DNA of 64,000 nt from Nocardioides aquaticus (GTDB lineage Bacteria; Actinomycetota; Actinomycetes; Propionibacteriales; Nocardioidaceae), in contig NZ_CP075371.1 in NCBI RefSeq assembly GCF_018459925.1, positions 3,224,001 to 3,288,000 on the forward strand, given 5' to 3'. The notes under the pieces are model-generated. The model was not told where the DNA came from. It saw only the letters and a list, made by a program, of their open reading frames with translations, and did not search any database. The number at the start of each line of letters is the position of its first letter. Position 1 is the first letter of the stretch. Shown one piece after another: positions 57,527-64,000 of the stretch. Both the position numbers and the translations under genes were made by a program.

Positions 57527-58702
57527 ATGGCCACGACCAAGGACACCAGCGGGCACCCCGTCCCGTGCAGTGTCCGCGCCCTCGCGGCGAGCCTGACGGC
57601 GTTGGCGGAGCGGCCGCTGTTCGCGTTGGACGCCGCCACCACCCGGCAGACGATCGTGGCCCTGTCCGAGCTGAAGTCGCGCCTCGCGGCCTACGAGTAC
57701 GCCGTCCTCGCCCACGCCGAAGAGGTCGCCGTCGGCTCCGACACCGGGTGCACCTCGGCCGGCGTCTGGGCCGCGAACGCCACTCGGTCCCGCAAGAACG
57801 TCACCGCCGCCCAGGTGAAGCTGGCCACCGCCCTGGAGTCCCGGTGGCATCGTGTGCGGGACGCGTTGGCCACTGGTGTGATGAACGCCGACCAGGTCCG
57901 GGTCGTGGTCAACGCACTTGAGGACCTCCCCGACGACCTCGACGCAGCCCTCCTGGTCCAGGCCGAGGAGGCACTGGTCGCCTACGCCGTCGAGTTCGCT
58001 CCCACCGAGCTCAAGCAGCTCGGCGCGCACATCCTGACCCTGATCGCACCGCAGGTCGGCGAGGAGATCGACCGCAAGAGGCTCGAGGAAGCCGAGGCCA
58101 AGGCCGCCCAGAAGCGCAGGTTCACACTGTCCTTCGACGGGCACGGATCAGCCCACGGCCGGTTCACCATCCCTGAGACCCAGGGGAAGATGCTGCAGAA
58201 GCTCCTCCACGGGTTCGCTGCCCCTGGCCACGTCAACTGCACCCCCGCCAGCGACGACCCCGAGGGTGGGAAGCGGGAGTGGGTCAAGGGCCGCCCGTCG
58301 GCGCAGAAGCTGGGTGAGGCGTTCTGCGAGCTCATCGAGAACTACCCCCGCACGAGCGCACCGAAGGTCGGCGGGACGTCCGCGACGGTCGTGGTCGCGA
58401 CGTTCCTCAAGGATCTCCAGGACGGCCTCGGGACCGCCACCCTGGACACCGGTGGGGAGATGACGGTCGCGCAGCTGCGGCGTCTGGCGTGCGAGGCCGA
58501 GATCATCCCGGTCGTCCTCGGCGGCGACGGGGAGATCCTCGACCTCGGCGACGGCAAGCGGTTGTTCTCCACCCCGCAACGGATCGCGATCGCGCTGCGT
58601 GACACGACGTGCACCGCCAGAGGCTGTGACTGGCCCGCCTACCTGTGCCATTTCCATCACGACACCTGGGTCTCCAAGGGCGGCAAGACCGATCTCCAGG
58701 AC
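57527..58702 (+). pseudogene. 13E12/DUF222 HNH endonuclease, 5' part, split by a mobile element
   Basis: 392 codons of a DUF222-HNH (13E12-repeat) protein. The helical DUF222 domain fills residues about 15-330 (RQTIVALSELKSRLAAYEYA, ALATGVMNADQVRVVVNALE). The HNH motif begins with CTARGCDWPAYLCHFHHDTW and SKGGKTDLQD, and is then cut at the GAC codon 58700-58702. Translation continues four foreign codons to a TAA at 58717. The missing end (GRLLCPHHHARAHD onward) is found in frame at 62799-62900. The truncated product lacks the last HNH histidines and should be inactive; excision would restore a 425-residue protein. Confidence 0.92.
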
Positions 58703-58720
58703 CCGACAAGTCATTAAACA
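58681..58720. other. attL candidate
   Basis: The junction of HNH sequence (CTCCAGG) and element sequence (ACCCGACAAGTCATTAA). The probable crossover dinucleotide is GA at 58700-58701. The element half carries AAGTCATTAA (58708-58717 region), the right half of an attP dyad. Confidence 0.65.
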
Positions 58721-58793
58721 ACCCTCTCATTCTTCCAATGTCGATCGAGACAACTTGACGGGCCAACAACTACGATCGGCCCCGGAAGTGACT

Positions 58794-60026
58794 GTGAGCG
58801 ATCTTGGGGGCGTCTTGAAATCAGTAGTGGCCGAGTCGGCGCCGGATGCACCCGCGACAGAGGGCGCCTCTGTCGTTGTCAAAGAGCCAGCCGTCCCGGG
58901 CAAGGCGTTCGCGGCGAGGCAGGGACTAGTTATGTTGCGAACTGACTGCAACGACTTACGAGGAACTGAGGAGATCCTCGGCAACCTCTGCGATGCACTA
59001 AAATTGGATAGTCGAGTAAAGGACTTCGACCGCCCGCCTCATCGTGCACACGCTTCGCAGAGGTCGGATAAGTACCCCCGGGTTCGCTCGGATTCCCAGG
59101 CTGAAGAGGCCCTGTATGGCAGCGACCACTTTCATTCCGTGAACTTCTCCGATCCAATCTATTTTCAAGTAGCCGTCTCTAGGCAGGCTCAGAAGGAATT
59201 CAGTGGAGAAACTGACTTCCCGTCTGGAAATTACTACGTAGCCTGGGATGGTGTTTTCCTGCTTGTAATGTGGGAGCAGCAGTCCGATAAGCGAGTGTCC
59301 AGGGCAGCCGGTCGCGTAGTAGCAGAAATTCTCACCGAGGCTGCTGAGAAGTGCGCAGCCGACGTCTACGTTCAAGCATGTAGTCCTGGCTGCCAGAATC
59401 TGTTCACCCACACAGATGCACTCCATGTGAAGTCCAGCGATCAGCACCGAACCACCGGTCACGGCTTGCTAGTTGTCGATCACGATGAACTGCAGTCCAT
59501 CGATGACGAGCTTGCTTCGTGGTACCGCCGTGCTCACTACTACTTCTGGCTCTTTGCTGAGTACAAGAATAATGCGCGCCGAATTCGGGACCTGTCCTCC
59601 ATAACAAACAGCAGGCTTTCGTCAATGCTGGCAATGCGCCAGAAGCATCACTCAATTCCTGTCCTGAAATGGCGGGAGCAAATGCGACGGCGGCTCGCCA
59701 TGCGTGGTTGGAGGAAAAAGAGCCGGAAGGCGATGGGGGACGTTTGGCTGTCAGTTGCGGCAATCGAGGTGATGCGGCAAAGTTGGGACGAGGATAGGCG
59801 GCGTTTTAAAGATCGCATCCGAGATAACCCCATTGAGCCCCTGTTTCAGTATGATTACTCCGATGATGAAGCGGCCATCGATGCCATCGATTCGACATTG
59901 GCGCGCGAGGCTCTCGCTGACGCATCATCTCGGTTCGACACGCGGGTGATTGCGGTAGTCACTGCTGCCTCGGGCGTGTCGGCACTCGTTGGGGCTATTG
60001 CCGGAGGCCTCGTCGGCGCCGCTTGA
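58794..60026 (+). CDS. Unknown cargo protein with C-terminal membrane helix
   Basis: A 410-residue protein I do not recognise. Its base composition is much lower in GC than all neighbours, marking recent transfer. The body contains VMLRTDCNDLRGTEEILGNL, NFSDPIYFQVAVSRQAQKEF, NYYVAWDGVFLLVMWEQQSD and VVDHDELQSIDDELASWYRR; it is rich in charged residues with a basic stretch KWREQMRRRLAMRGWRKKSR. One hydrophobic helix ends the protein (VIAVVTAASGVSALVGAIAG, about residues 385-405), so the body would be cytoplasmic and tail-anchored. GTG 58794 is my choice; GTG 58788 or an upstream start cannot be excluded. As the only non-mobility gene in the element it could be a defence, exclusion or toxin-type gene, which is inference. 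Confidence 0.65.
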   Translation: MSDLGGVLKSVVAESAPDAPATEGASVVVKEPAVPGKAFAARQGLVMLRTDCNDLRGTEEILGNLCDALKLDSRVKDFDRPPHRAHASQRSDKYPRVRSDSQAEEALYGSDHFHSVNFSDPIYFQVAVSRQAQKEFSGETDFPSGNYYVAWDGVFLLVMWEQQSDKRVSRAAGRVVAEILTEAAEKCAADVYVQACSPGCQNLFTHTDALHVKSSDQHRTTGHGLLVVDHDELQSIDDELASWYRRAHYYFWLFAEYKNNARRIRDLSSITNSRLSSMLAMRQKHHSIPVLKWREQMRRRLAMRGWRKKSRKAMGDVWLSVAAIEVMRQSWDEDRRRFKDRIRDNPIEPLFQYDYSDDEAAIDAIDSTLAREALADASSRFDTRVIAVVTAASGVSALVGAIAGGLVGAA

Positions 60027-60282
60027 CTTGAAGTAGCAACGTAACTCGGGTGACCTCAGTTCGCCTCCGAGGTGGGTGGCGGCCCGGGTGGGTGGGGGCG
60101 GCTCTCGGGTCGCAGGGGCCCCGGGCGCGCGACGAAGGAGCGCGGTTGGGGGTGCGTGCCGCCCTGCCCGGGCCGCCAGCCGCCGGTCTGCAGTTTCGGA
60201 CGGCCTCGTGACACGGCAGGCTGGCTGTGGTTATGGTCTGGTCGTCCGAAGGCATGCGGGAGAGCCGCAATGGGGTGAGCGA

Positions 60283-60375
60283 CCGGGGATTTTCGCCCCC
60301 GGCGTCGCACGGGTCAGCCAGCAGCAGGCCCGTGATTACGGCGAGTGGTGCAGCTGGACGGGACTTCCTAGTCCC
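60283..60375. other. Hairpin pair upstream of rep: replication origin candidate
   Basis: In the 370-nt gap 60027-60396 two hairpins stand out: CCGGGG-ATTTTCGC-CCCCGG at 60283-60302 and GGGACT-TCCT-AGTCCC at 60360-60375. HUH Rep proteins nick single-stranded loops of hairpins near their own gene, so either could be the nick site. The second could instead hide the rep ribosome-binding site. The rest of the gap is G-rich and shows no coding signal. Confidence 0.35.
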
Positions 60376-60396
60376 TCCACGCCTTCGGAGCTCTCA

Positions 60397-61170
60397 ATGC
60401 CGCATGGTTCTTCTGATTTCTCGTTCCTGACCCGTCCCGACGCTGGGTGGGTGCTGAACCTGTACCCGACCGCCGGTGAGGCTGGCGGGTCGTTCGTTCC
60501 CTCGTACCGTCCGGCGTCGGCCTGGGTGCCGCCCGGGGCTGCTGCTGATCCGGACAGGTCCCGTGTCGAGGCCGGGCGCAGGGCGAAGAAGAAGCTCCGC
60601 ACCTACTGCGCCCACAGCCGTCTGAACCGTCTCGGGACGCTGACCTATCGCGGGTCGGGGTGTCACGATCCGGCGCAACTCCGCTTGGACGTCGCTGAGT
60701 TCTTCCGCAAGCTCCGCGCGAGCCTGGGTGGTGACCCGCTGCCGTATGTGTGGGTGCCGGAGTGGCACAAGAGCGGCCACGGGCTGCACGTGCACTTCGC
60801 GGTCGGCCAGTTCGTCCCACGCTCGATGATCAACGAGGCCTGGGGTCGCGGATTCGTCCATATCAAGCGTCTCTCAGACCTCTCGGTCGGCACGACGACC
60901 TGGCAGGAGGCCCGGGTCGCTGCCGGGTACCTGTCGAAGTACGTGACGAAGACGTTCGGGTCCGATTCAGCCGAGCGGCTGCTGGGGCTGCACCGCTACG
61001 AGGTGGCGCAGGGGTTCCAGCCTCCGGTGATCCGGCTGAGTGGGCGCACGTCGTACGAGGCGCTGGCTAAGGCCGTGGAGATCATGGGTTTCGCGCCGTC
61101 GGTGTCGTGGTCCTCGGATGAGGCTGAGGAGTGGAAGGCTCCGCCGGCGGTCTGGTTCGCGTGGGGCTGA
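60397..61170 (+). CDS. Rolling-circle replication initiator, HUH endonuclease type
   Basis: A 257-residue Rep-like protein. Motif 1 is RLGTLTYRGSG (about 78-88), motif 2 is the HUH pair in HGLHVHFAVGQF (His131-x-His133), and motif 3 is GYLSKYVTKTFG with candidate nucleophiles Tyr178 and Tyr182. Such enzymes nick one strand at an origin and stay covalently bound, starting rolling-circle replication or transfer. ATG 60397 has GGAG 7 nt upstream; the frame stays open further upstream without a better start. It lies in the element between cargo and recombinase, suggesting that the excised circle replicates. Confidence 0.75.
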   Translation: MPHGSSDFSFLTRPDAGWVLNLYPTAGEAGGSFVPSYRPASAWVPPGAAADPDRSRVEAGRRAKKKLRTYCAHSRLNRLGTLTYRGSGCHDPAQLRLDVAEFFRKLRASLGGDPLPYVWVPEWHKSGHGLHVHFAVGQFVPRSMINEAWGRGFVHIKRLSDLSVGTTTWQEARVAAGYLSKYVTKTFGSDSAERLLGLHRYEVAQGFQPPVIRLSGRTSYEALAKAVEIMGFAPSVSWSSDEAEEWKAPPAVWFAWG

Positions 61171-61502
61171 GCCAAGTCCCACCGGAGCTGTTGGCGTCCT
61201 GGGTGGCTGCGTCCTGTGCTGCGCAGGGGGTGCCGGTGAAGGTCACCGATCCCACAGTGCTGCGGCGGGTCGGGGTCCTGCTGGGTTCCGGGCCGGTGGA
61301 GGGACGGGGGCGCAAGCGGAGCGGCACCCGCCCCTCCACCGGGGCGGTCCCAGCTAGCTCAGTGTCGCCACTGCACGCTGATCCGGTGGGGGTCGACGGC
61401 ACGGGCGCCGGGTTGCCCGGGGCCGATCGTGAGGCGGTCGACCAGGGCGGCGACGATCGCGTTCTGCCGTCCGAGGTTGAGGGTGTCCCACGTTCGGCGT
61501 AG
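61164..61502 (+). CDS. Small accessory ORF after rep, overlapping the recombinase end
   Basis: A 112-residue frame whose GTG overlaps the end of rep. Only the first 40 residues look like a folded protein (LSQVPPELLASWVAASCAAQ, then VPVKVTDPTVLRRVGVLLG). The rest runs antisense over the last 144 bp of the recombinase gene and is low in complexity. Coupled position right after rep suggests a regulatory or copy-control role, but I recognise no family. Confidence 0.4.
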   Translation, partial: GLSQVPPELLASWVAASCAAQGVPVKVTDPTVLRRVGVLLGSGPVEGRGRKRSGTRPSTGAVPASSVSPLHADPVGVDGTGAGLPGADREAVDQGGDDRVLPSEVEGVPRSA

Positions 61503-62768
61503 CTCGGCGCCGTCGCCGACAATCCCGGTCAGGGCGCTGGTGCGGGTGACGGCGGCTAGCTGACGTTGGGTGGCCTCGAGTCGCTGGGTGATGGGCTTCT
61601 TGGCGGTCATCCATTCCCGCATGGAGATGTCGCGGTTGGCGTAGGCCAGGGCCAGGTCCTCTAGCTGCTGGGTGTCCGCGTCCAGGGCGGTAGTGAGTTC
61701 CTGGGTACGGGCATCGGCGCTGGATCGTCCGGCGAGGGTGTCGGCCAGCTCGGGGGTGTCGAGGCGGTACAGCACGAAGTTCGCAATCAAGTCCTCGACG
61801 GGGGCTGCGGCGATGGTGAGTTTCCCGCAGCCCCCGTGGTCGGGACCAGAGGAACAGACGTAGCGTCGCGTGGTCTTGCCGCGCTCGGTCCTGGCGCTGG
61901 AGAACAGGGTGTTGCCGCACTTGCCGCACCGCAGCATCCCGGACAGCAGGTAGCGCTGGGGCACCCGTCTGCCGCTGGTCTTCTTGGCCGCAAACTTGGC
62001 CAGGATGCGGCGGTGGTCCTCGTCAGTAATGAGGGGTTCCCACACGGCGCGTCCGACGACGGTCCCTCGGTGGGCGCGTAGACCGACATAGCGGGGGTTG
62101 ATCAACATCCCCTTGATCGTGGTGGTGGTCCACGTCTTGCCGGTCACGGTGGGGATGCCCTGGTCGTTGAGCCAGTTTGCGAGCGACCGGGTCGATTCCC
62201 CGGCCAGGAACCGCGCCACGAGCTGCCGGTACACCCCGGCCTCGGTCTCTCGGATGCCGATCTTGTCGTCCTCGTAGCCAAACGGGCGGGCTCCGCCGTG
62301 GGGCCGTCCCTGGGCTGCGACTTCCTCGACCTTGCGGCGTACCCGGCGGCTGATGTTGGCCGACTCCTTCGCAGCGAACGCGCCCAGGATGCGTGTCTGT
62401 AACAGACCGTCGTCGGTGAGCATGTTGGCCTCACCCGTCACGAACTGGACGTGGGCGACACCTGCTGCCTGGATCGCGTCATGGAACGTCTCTAGCTCGC
62501 TGGGGCGTCTGGTGAGGCGGTCGAGGTTGTAGACGACCACGGCGTCGAGGAGCCCGTCGGCCAGGTCGGTCATCATCCGGGCGTACTCGGGGCGGTGCTT
62601 GCCGGAGTAGGCCGACAGGTCGTTGTCGACGTACTCCCCACCGATGCCCCAACCCAGGGCTTCGGCTTTCTTGCGGCAGTCTGTGAGCTGCCGCTCGACC
62701 CCGGCATGGGTCGCTCCGGGGTCGCTGGAGATCCGGGCGTAGATCGCTGCCGCGCGAGGGGTCGTCAC
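61359..62768 (-). CDS. Large serine recombinase (site-specific integrase)
   Basis: A 469-residue recombinase. The resolvase catalytic domain has AAAIYARISSDPGATHAGVE with nucleophile Ser14, VVVYNLDRLTRRPSELE (catalytic Arg/Asp) and GAFAAKESANISRRVRRK. The recombinase DNA-binding domain follows (GRPHGGARPFGYEDDK, then TTTIKGMLINPRYVGLRAH), then a zinc ribbon (MLRCGKCGNTLF and YVCSSGPDHGGCGKL) and a coiled-coil C-terminus. It inserts and excises DNA between attP and attB through 2-bp staggered breaks. GTG 62768 lies 28 nt inside attR; TAATGT (62782-62777) 8 nt upstream is a probable leaderless promoter inside the attP arm. Confidence 0.93.
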   Translation of the reverse strand: MTTPRAAAIYARISSDPGATHAGVERQLTDCRKKAEALGWGIGGEYVDNDLSAYSGKHRPEYARMMTDLADGLLDAVVVYNLDRLTRRPSELETFHDAIQAAGVAHVQFVTGEANMLTDDGLLQTRILGAFAAKESANISRRVRRKVEEVAAQGRPHGGARPFGYEDDKIGIRETEAGVYRQLVARFLAGESTRSLANWLNDQGIPTVTGKTWTTTTIKGMLINPRYVGLRAHRGTVVGRAVWEPLITDEDHRRILAKFAAKKTSGRRVPQRYLLSGMLRCGKCGNTLFSSARTERGKTTRRYVCSSGPDHGGCGKLTIAAAPVEDLIANFVLYRLDTPELADTLAGRSSADARTQELTTALDADTQQLEDLALAYANRDISMREWMTAKKPITQRLEATQRQLAAVTRTSALTGIVGDGAELRRTWDTLNLGRQNAIVAALVDRLTIGPGQPGARAVDPHRISVQWRH

Positions 62769-62775
62769 GAGGGGT

Positions 62776-62818
62776 CACATTAGCGACGTAACAGCGACGG
62801 ACGCCTGCTCTGTCCCCA
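62776..62818. other. attR candidate
   Basis: Element sequence TTAGCGACGT (62780-62789) and ACAGC lead to the crossover GA (62796-62797), after which HNH gene sequence (CGGACGCCTGCTC) resumes. TTAGCGACGT is the mirror partner of AAGTCATTAA at attL; joined, they form an imperfect dyad centred exactly on GA. Confidence 0.65.
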
Positions 62819-62900
62819 CCACCACGCCCGGGCCCACGACCCCGCCTACGAGATGACCATCAATCCCGACAACAAGGTCACCTTCCACCGCAGGACATAG
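62796..62900 (+). pseudogene. 13E12/DUF222 HNH endonuclease, 3' remnant
   Basis: 35 in-frame codons including TAG, reading GRLLCPHHHARAHDPAYEM and ending KVTFHRRT. It supplies the Cys and His cluster that completes the HNH motif of the gene broken at 58702. The codon phase across the two GAC triplets matches exactly (58700 and 62796 both start a GAC codon). No promoter or start of its own is present. Confidence 0.92.
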
Positions 62901-62922
62901 GCCGACCCGTTCGGCGGGCCGG

Positions 62923-62960
62923 GGTCTCGTGACGCTCGCTTCGCTCGCTCCTCGACCACC
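62923..62960 (-). repeat. 38-nt dispersed repeat, copy 2 (inverted)
   Basis: GGTCTCGTGACGCTCGCTTC then GCTCGCTCCTCGACCACC, the reverse complement of the 57375-57412 copy with small differences. It lies just after the HNH remnant stop, in a 428-nt stretch (62901-63328) that holds only repeats and a terminator. Confidence 0.85.
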
Positions 62961-63047
62961 GGTTCCGCGCGCCGTCGACCACCGGGTGCTGCGCGCCCTC
63001 GACCGCAGGGTCGCGCCCTTGACCGCAGGGTGCCGCACGCCGCGTCA

Positions 63048-63088
63048 ATGGGTAGATCGCACTCACCTGATGGCTGCGATCTACCCAT
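63048..63088. repeat. Perfect 14-bp inverted repeat
   Basis: ATGGGTAGATCGCA (63048-63061) and its exact reverse complement (63075-63088) flank a 13-nt loop. It lies between two copies of the 38-nt repeat. No gene starts nearby, so a small palindromic element is as likely as an operator. Confidence 0.75.
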
Positions 63089-63103
63089 CGACCCCACCGC
63101 CCC

Positions 63104-63141
63104 GGTCTCGTGACGCTCGCTTCGCTCGCTCCTCGACCACC
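63104..63141 (-). repeat. 38-nt dispersed repeat, copy 3 (inverted)
   Basis: Identical to copy 2 over the whole 38 nt (GGTCTCGTGACGCTCGCTTC then GCTCGCTCCTCGACCACC). A partial, degraded copy (GACGCTTCGCTTGCTCCTCG) follows directly. Confidence 0.85.
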
Positions 63142-63180
63142 GGCGACGCTTCGCTTGCTCCTCGACCTCCGGGCACCGTC

Positions 63181-63246
63181 CTGTCCGCGAGTGTCATCTC
63201 GGCTGTCCGCGAGCGTCACCTCGGCTGTCCGGAAGCGTCATCTCGG
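63181..63246. repeat. 22-nt tandem repeat, three units
   Basis: Three head-to-tail units (63181-63202, 63203-63224, 63225-63246) of the form CTGTCCGCGAGYGTCAYCTC plus GG, with one to three changes each. The same unit occurs at 23704-23747. Confidence 0.85.
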
Positions 63247-63260
63247 CGGGGCCGGACGCA

Positions 63261-63308
63261 CACCGGCCCACCGGTGCGTCCCGGGTGGGGGACGTCGGTG
63301 GGCCGGTG
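63261..63308. terminator. Hairpin terminator downstream of the DUF3352 gene
   Basis: CACCGGCCCACC (63261-63272) pairs perfectly with GGTGGGCCGGTG (63297-63308) around a 24-nt loop, 20 nt after the minus-strand stop at 63329. Confidence 0.6.
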
Positions 63309-63328
63309 GTGCGGCCGGTGGAGCGGGG

Positions 63329-64000
63329 TCAGTCCGTGGTGAGGCGCACCACGGTGTGGGAGACCTCGTCGTCGGCGTAGGCCGAGACGCCCAGCCCGCT
63401 GAGGGGGGCGAGGTTCTCGGTGACCATCGGGTCCCCGCCGGAGAGCGCCTCGGCGACGGACTCGAGCCCGTCGAAGTTCACGAAGAGCACCGCGCCGGCC
63501 TCGTCGACGTTCGGGACGACCTCCTCGAAAACCTCCGACCCGCCGAGGCCGCCGTCGCCGACGACGTCGGCGCGGTAGTCGGCGTTCGGGCCGACGACCA
63601 GGGCGTCGCCCTCGGCGTCGCTGGCCAGGAAGGTCTCCGCGGCCGGCTCCCCGCCCGCGGCCGAGCGCAGCTTCTCCAGCACCTGCTCGATCTCGTCGGG
63701 CTCACCCTGGACCTTGACCGCCACGGGGAGTGCGGAAAGGTCCTCGCTCGCGAAGACCGACGCCAGGTCGGCACCGCTGCCCAGCGAGACCGTGGCGGAG
63801 TCGCCGAAGAGGGTCTCGACGTCCTCCGGCAGGGTCAGGCCGGTCGCCTCCTCGGCGGCCTCCAGCTGGTCGCTGACCGTGCTGCCGCCGTCGGAGATCA
63901 CCTCGTCCGCGTAGGCCACGACCTCCTCGAACCAGCCGTCCTGGAACCCGACGCCGAAGGCGGCGACGGTGTCCTCGGGCAGCGACGACATCGCCGAGGC
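63329..64000 (-). CDS. DUF3352 domain protein, C-terminal part
   Basis: The gene enters from beyond the right edge; 223 codons plus stop are visible and the frame is open at 64000. The acidic sequence with alternating strands (SSLPEDTVAAFGVGFQDGWF, then LTLPEDVETLFGDSATVSLG, VAVKVQGEPDEIEQVLEKLR, and AGAVLFVNFDGLESVAEAL) matches DUF3352, a family of extracytoplasmic, usually N-terminally membrane-anchored actinobacterial proteins of unknown function. The anchor would be outside the window. Confidence 0.75.
   Translation of the reverse strand, partial: ASAMSSLPEDTVAAFGVGFQDGWFEEVVAYADEVISDGGSTVSDQLEAAEEATGLTLPEDVETLFGDSATVSLGSGADLASVFASEDLSALPVAVKVQGEPDEIEQVLEKLRSAAGGEPAAETFLASDAEGDALVVGPNADYRADVVGDGGLGGSEVFEEVVPNVDEAGAVLFVNFDGLESVAEALSGGDPMVTENLAPLSGLGVSAYADDEVSHTVVRLTTD

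Larger units (their letters stand above)
58700..62797. mobile_element. Integrative element of about 4.1 kb with serine recombinase and HUH Rep
   Basis: Everything between the two GAC trinucleotides (58700-58702 and 62796-62798) is foreign to the HNH gene it splits. The insert is 4096 bp if crossover occurs within GA. It carries a low-GC cargo gene, an HUH Rep gene, a small ORF and, at the right end facing inward, a large serine recombinase. Base composition drops sharply at the left edge, where the cargo gene has many A/T-ending codons, and rises again at the right. The gene content resembles minimal actinobacterial integrative plasmids (AICE-like), but no transfer (FtsK/Tra) gene is present. 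Confidence 0.88.

Noticed and set aside
58599..58793. Extending the cargo protein upstream to 58599
   Set aside because: That segment is the shifted frame of the HNH gene up to the att site at 58700; using it would make the cargo protein depend on host sequence.
60076..60396. Extending Rep upstream to 60076
   Set aside because: The upstream part is Gly/Arg-rich, without conserved motif, and ATG 60397 has a good ribosome-binding site. A longer form is not fully excluded.
63181..63246. The 22-nt tandem units as a CRISPR array
   Set aside because: Units are contiguous without spacers and no cas gene is present in the window.

Overview
The window is one stretch of a high-GC actinobacterial chromosome, most likely from a Nocardioides-like member of the Nocardioidaceae. 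The evidence is the very high GC, many GTG starts, frequent leaderless promoters (TANNNT 6-8 nt before the start codon), a 13E12/DUF222 HNH gene, a PriA-type HisA, and an AftD locus matching the mycobacterial Rv0224c-Rv0236c region as I remember it. The genus is an inference; no rRNA is present.

1-13.9 kb is an envelope-glycan locus. It holds a DUF3068 protein, a GT-C-like membrane protein, an acyltransferase-3, the arabinofuranosyltransferase AftD, a methyltransferase, a family-4 glycosyltransferase, a 56-residue DUF2613-type peptide, a large membrane protein and a Wzx/MurJ-type flippase. 13.9-18.6 kb holds polA, a hotdog thioesterase, a GNAT protein and a DUF554 protein. 18.7-25.2 kb is a Liv-type ABC importer: LivH with an unusual extracytoplasmic N-terminal domain, then LivM, LivG and LivF on the plus strand, and the binding lipoprotein on the minus strand beyond a convergent unknown gene. 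25.4-39.9 kb, almost all minus strand, runs hisI, a Trp-associated membrane protein, an HGxxPAAW protein, trpC, trpB, trpA, a SCO1 protein, lgt, gltB, gltD (frameshifted), pyk, an odd short tRNA-Leu(CAA) and the ANTAR regulator pdtaR. trpE, trpD and trpF are absent.

40-48.2 kb separates hisI from the other his genes. It carries a heterodimeric ABC exporter, a 745-residue beta-helix surface protein, an ECF sigma/anti-sigma pair and a TIGR03085 protein. The sigma gene and the surface protein share a divergent control region with two promoters of identical design (GTGAAC-N17-CGTA), so the sigma factor probably drives itself and its neighbour. 48.4-53.8 kb is hisDCBH-priA-hisF. 53.8-57.4 kb holds soxR, a SoxR-type divergent promoter, an SDR/QueA-like operon, a Lon N-domain protein and a frameshifted YbaK-type deacylase.

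57.5-62.9 kb is the most interesting part. A 13E12 HNH-endonuclease gene is split inside its HNH motif by a compact mobile element of about 4.1 kb, apparently not described as such here. The element encodes a large serine recombinase, an HUH rolling-circle-type Rep, a small accessory ORF and a low-GC, membrane-anchored cargo protein of unknown function. Joining the flanks at a shared GAC restores an uninterrupted 425-residue HNH protein, and the joined element ends form an imperfect dyad centred on GA, as expected of a serine-integrase attP. The window ends in repeat-rich DNA and the C-terminal part of a DUF3352 protein.
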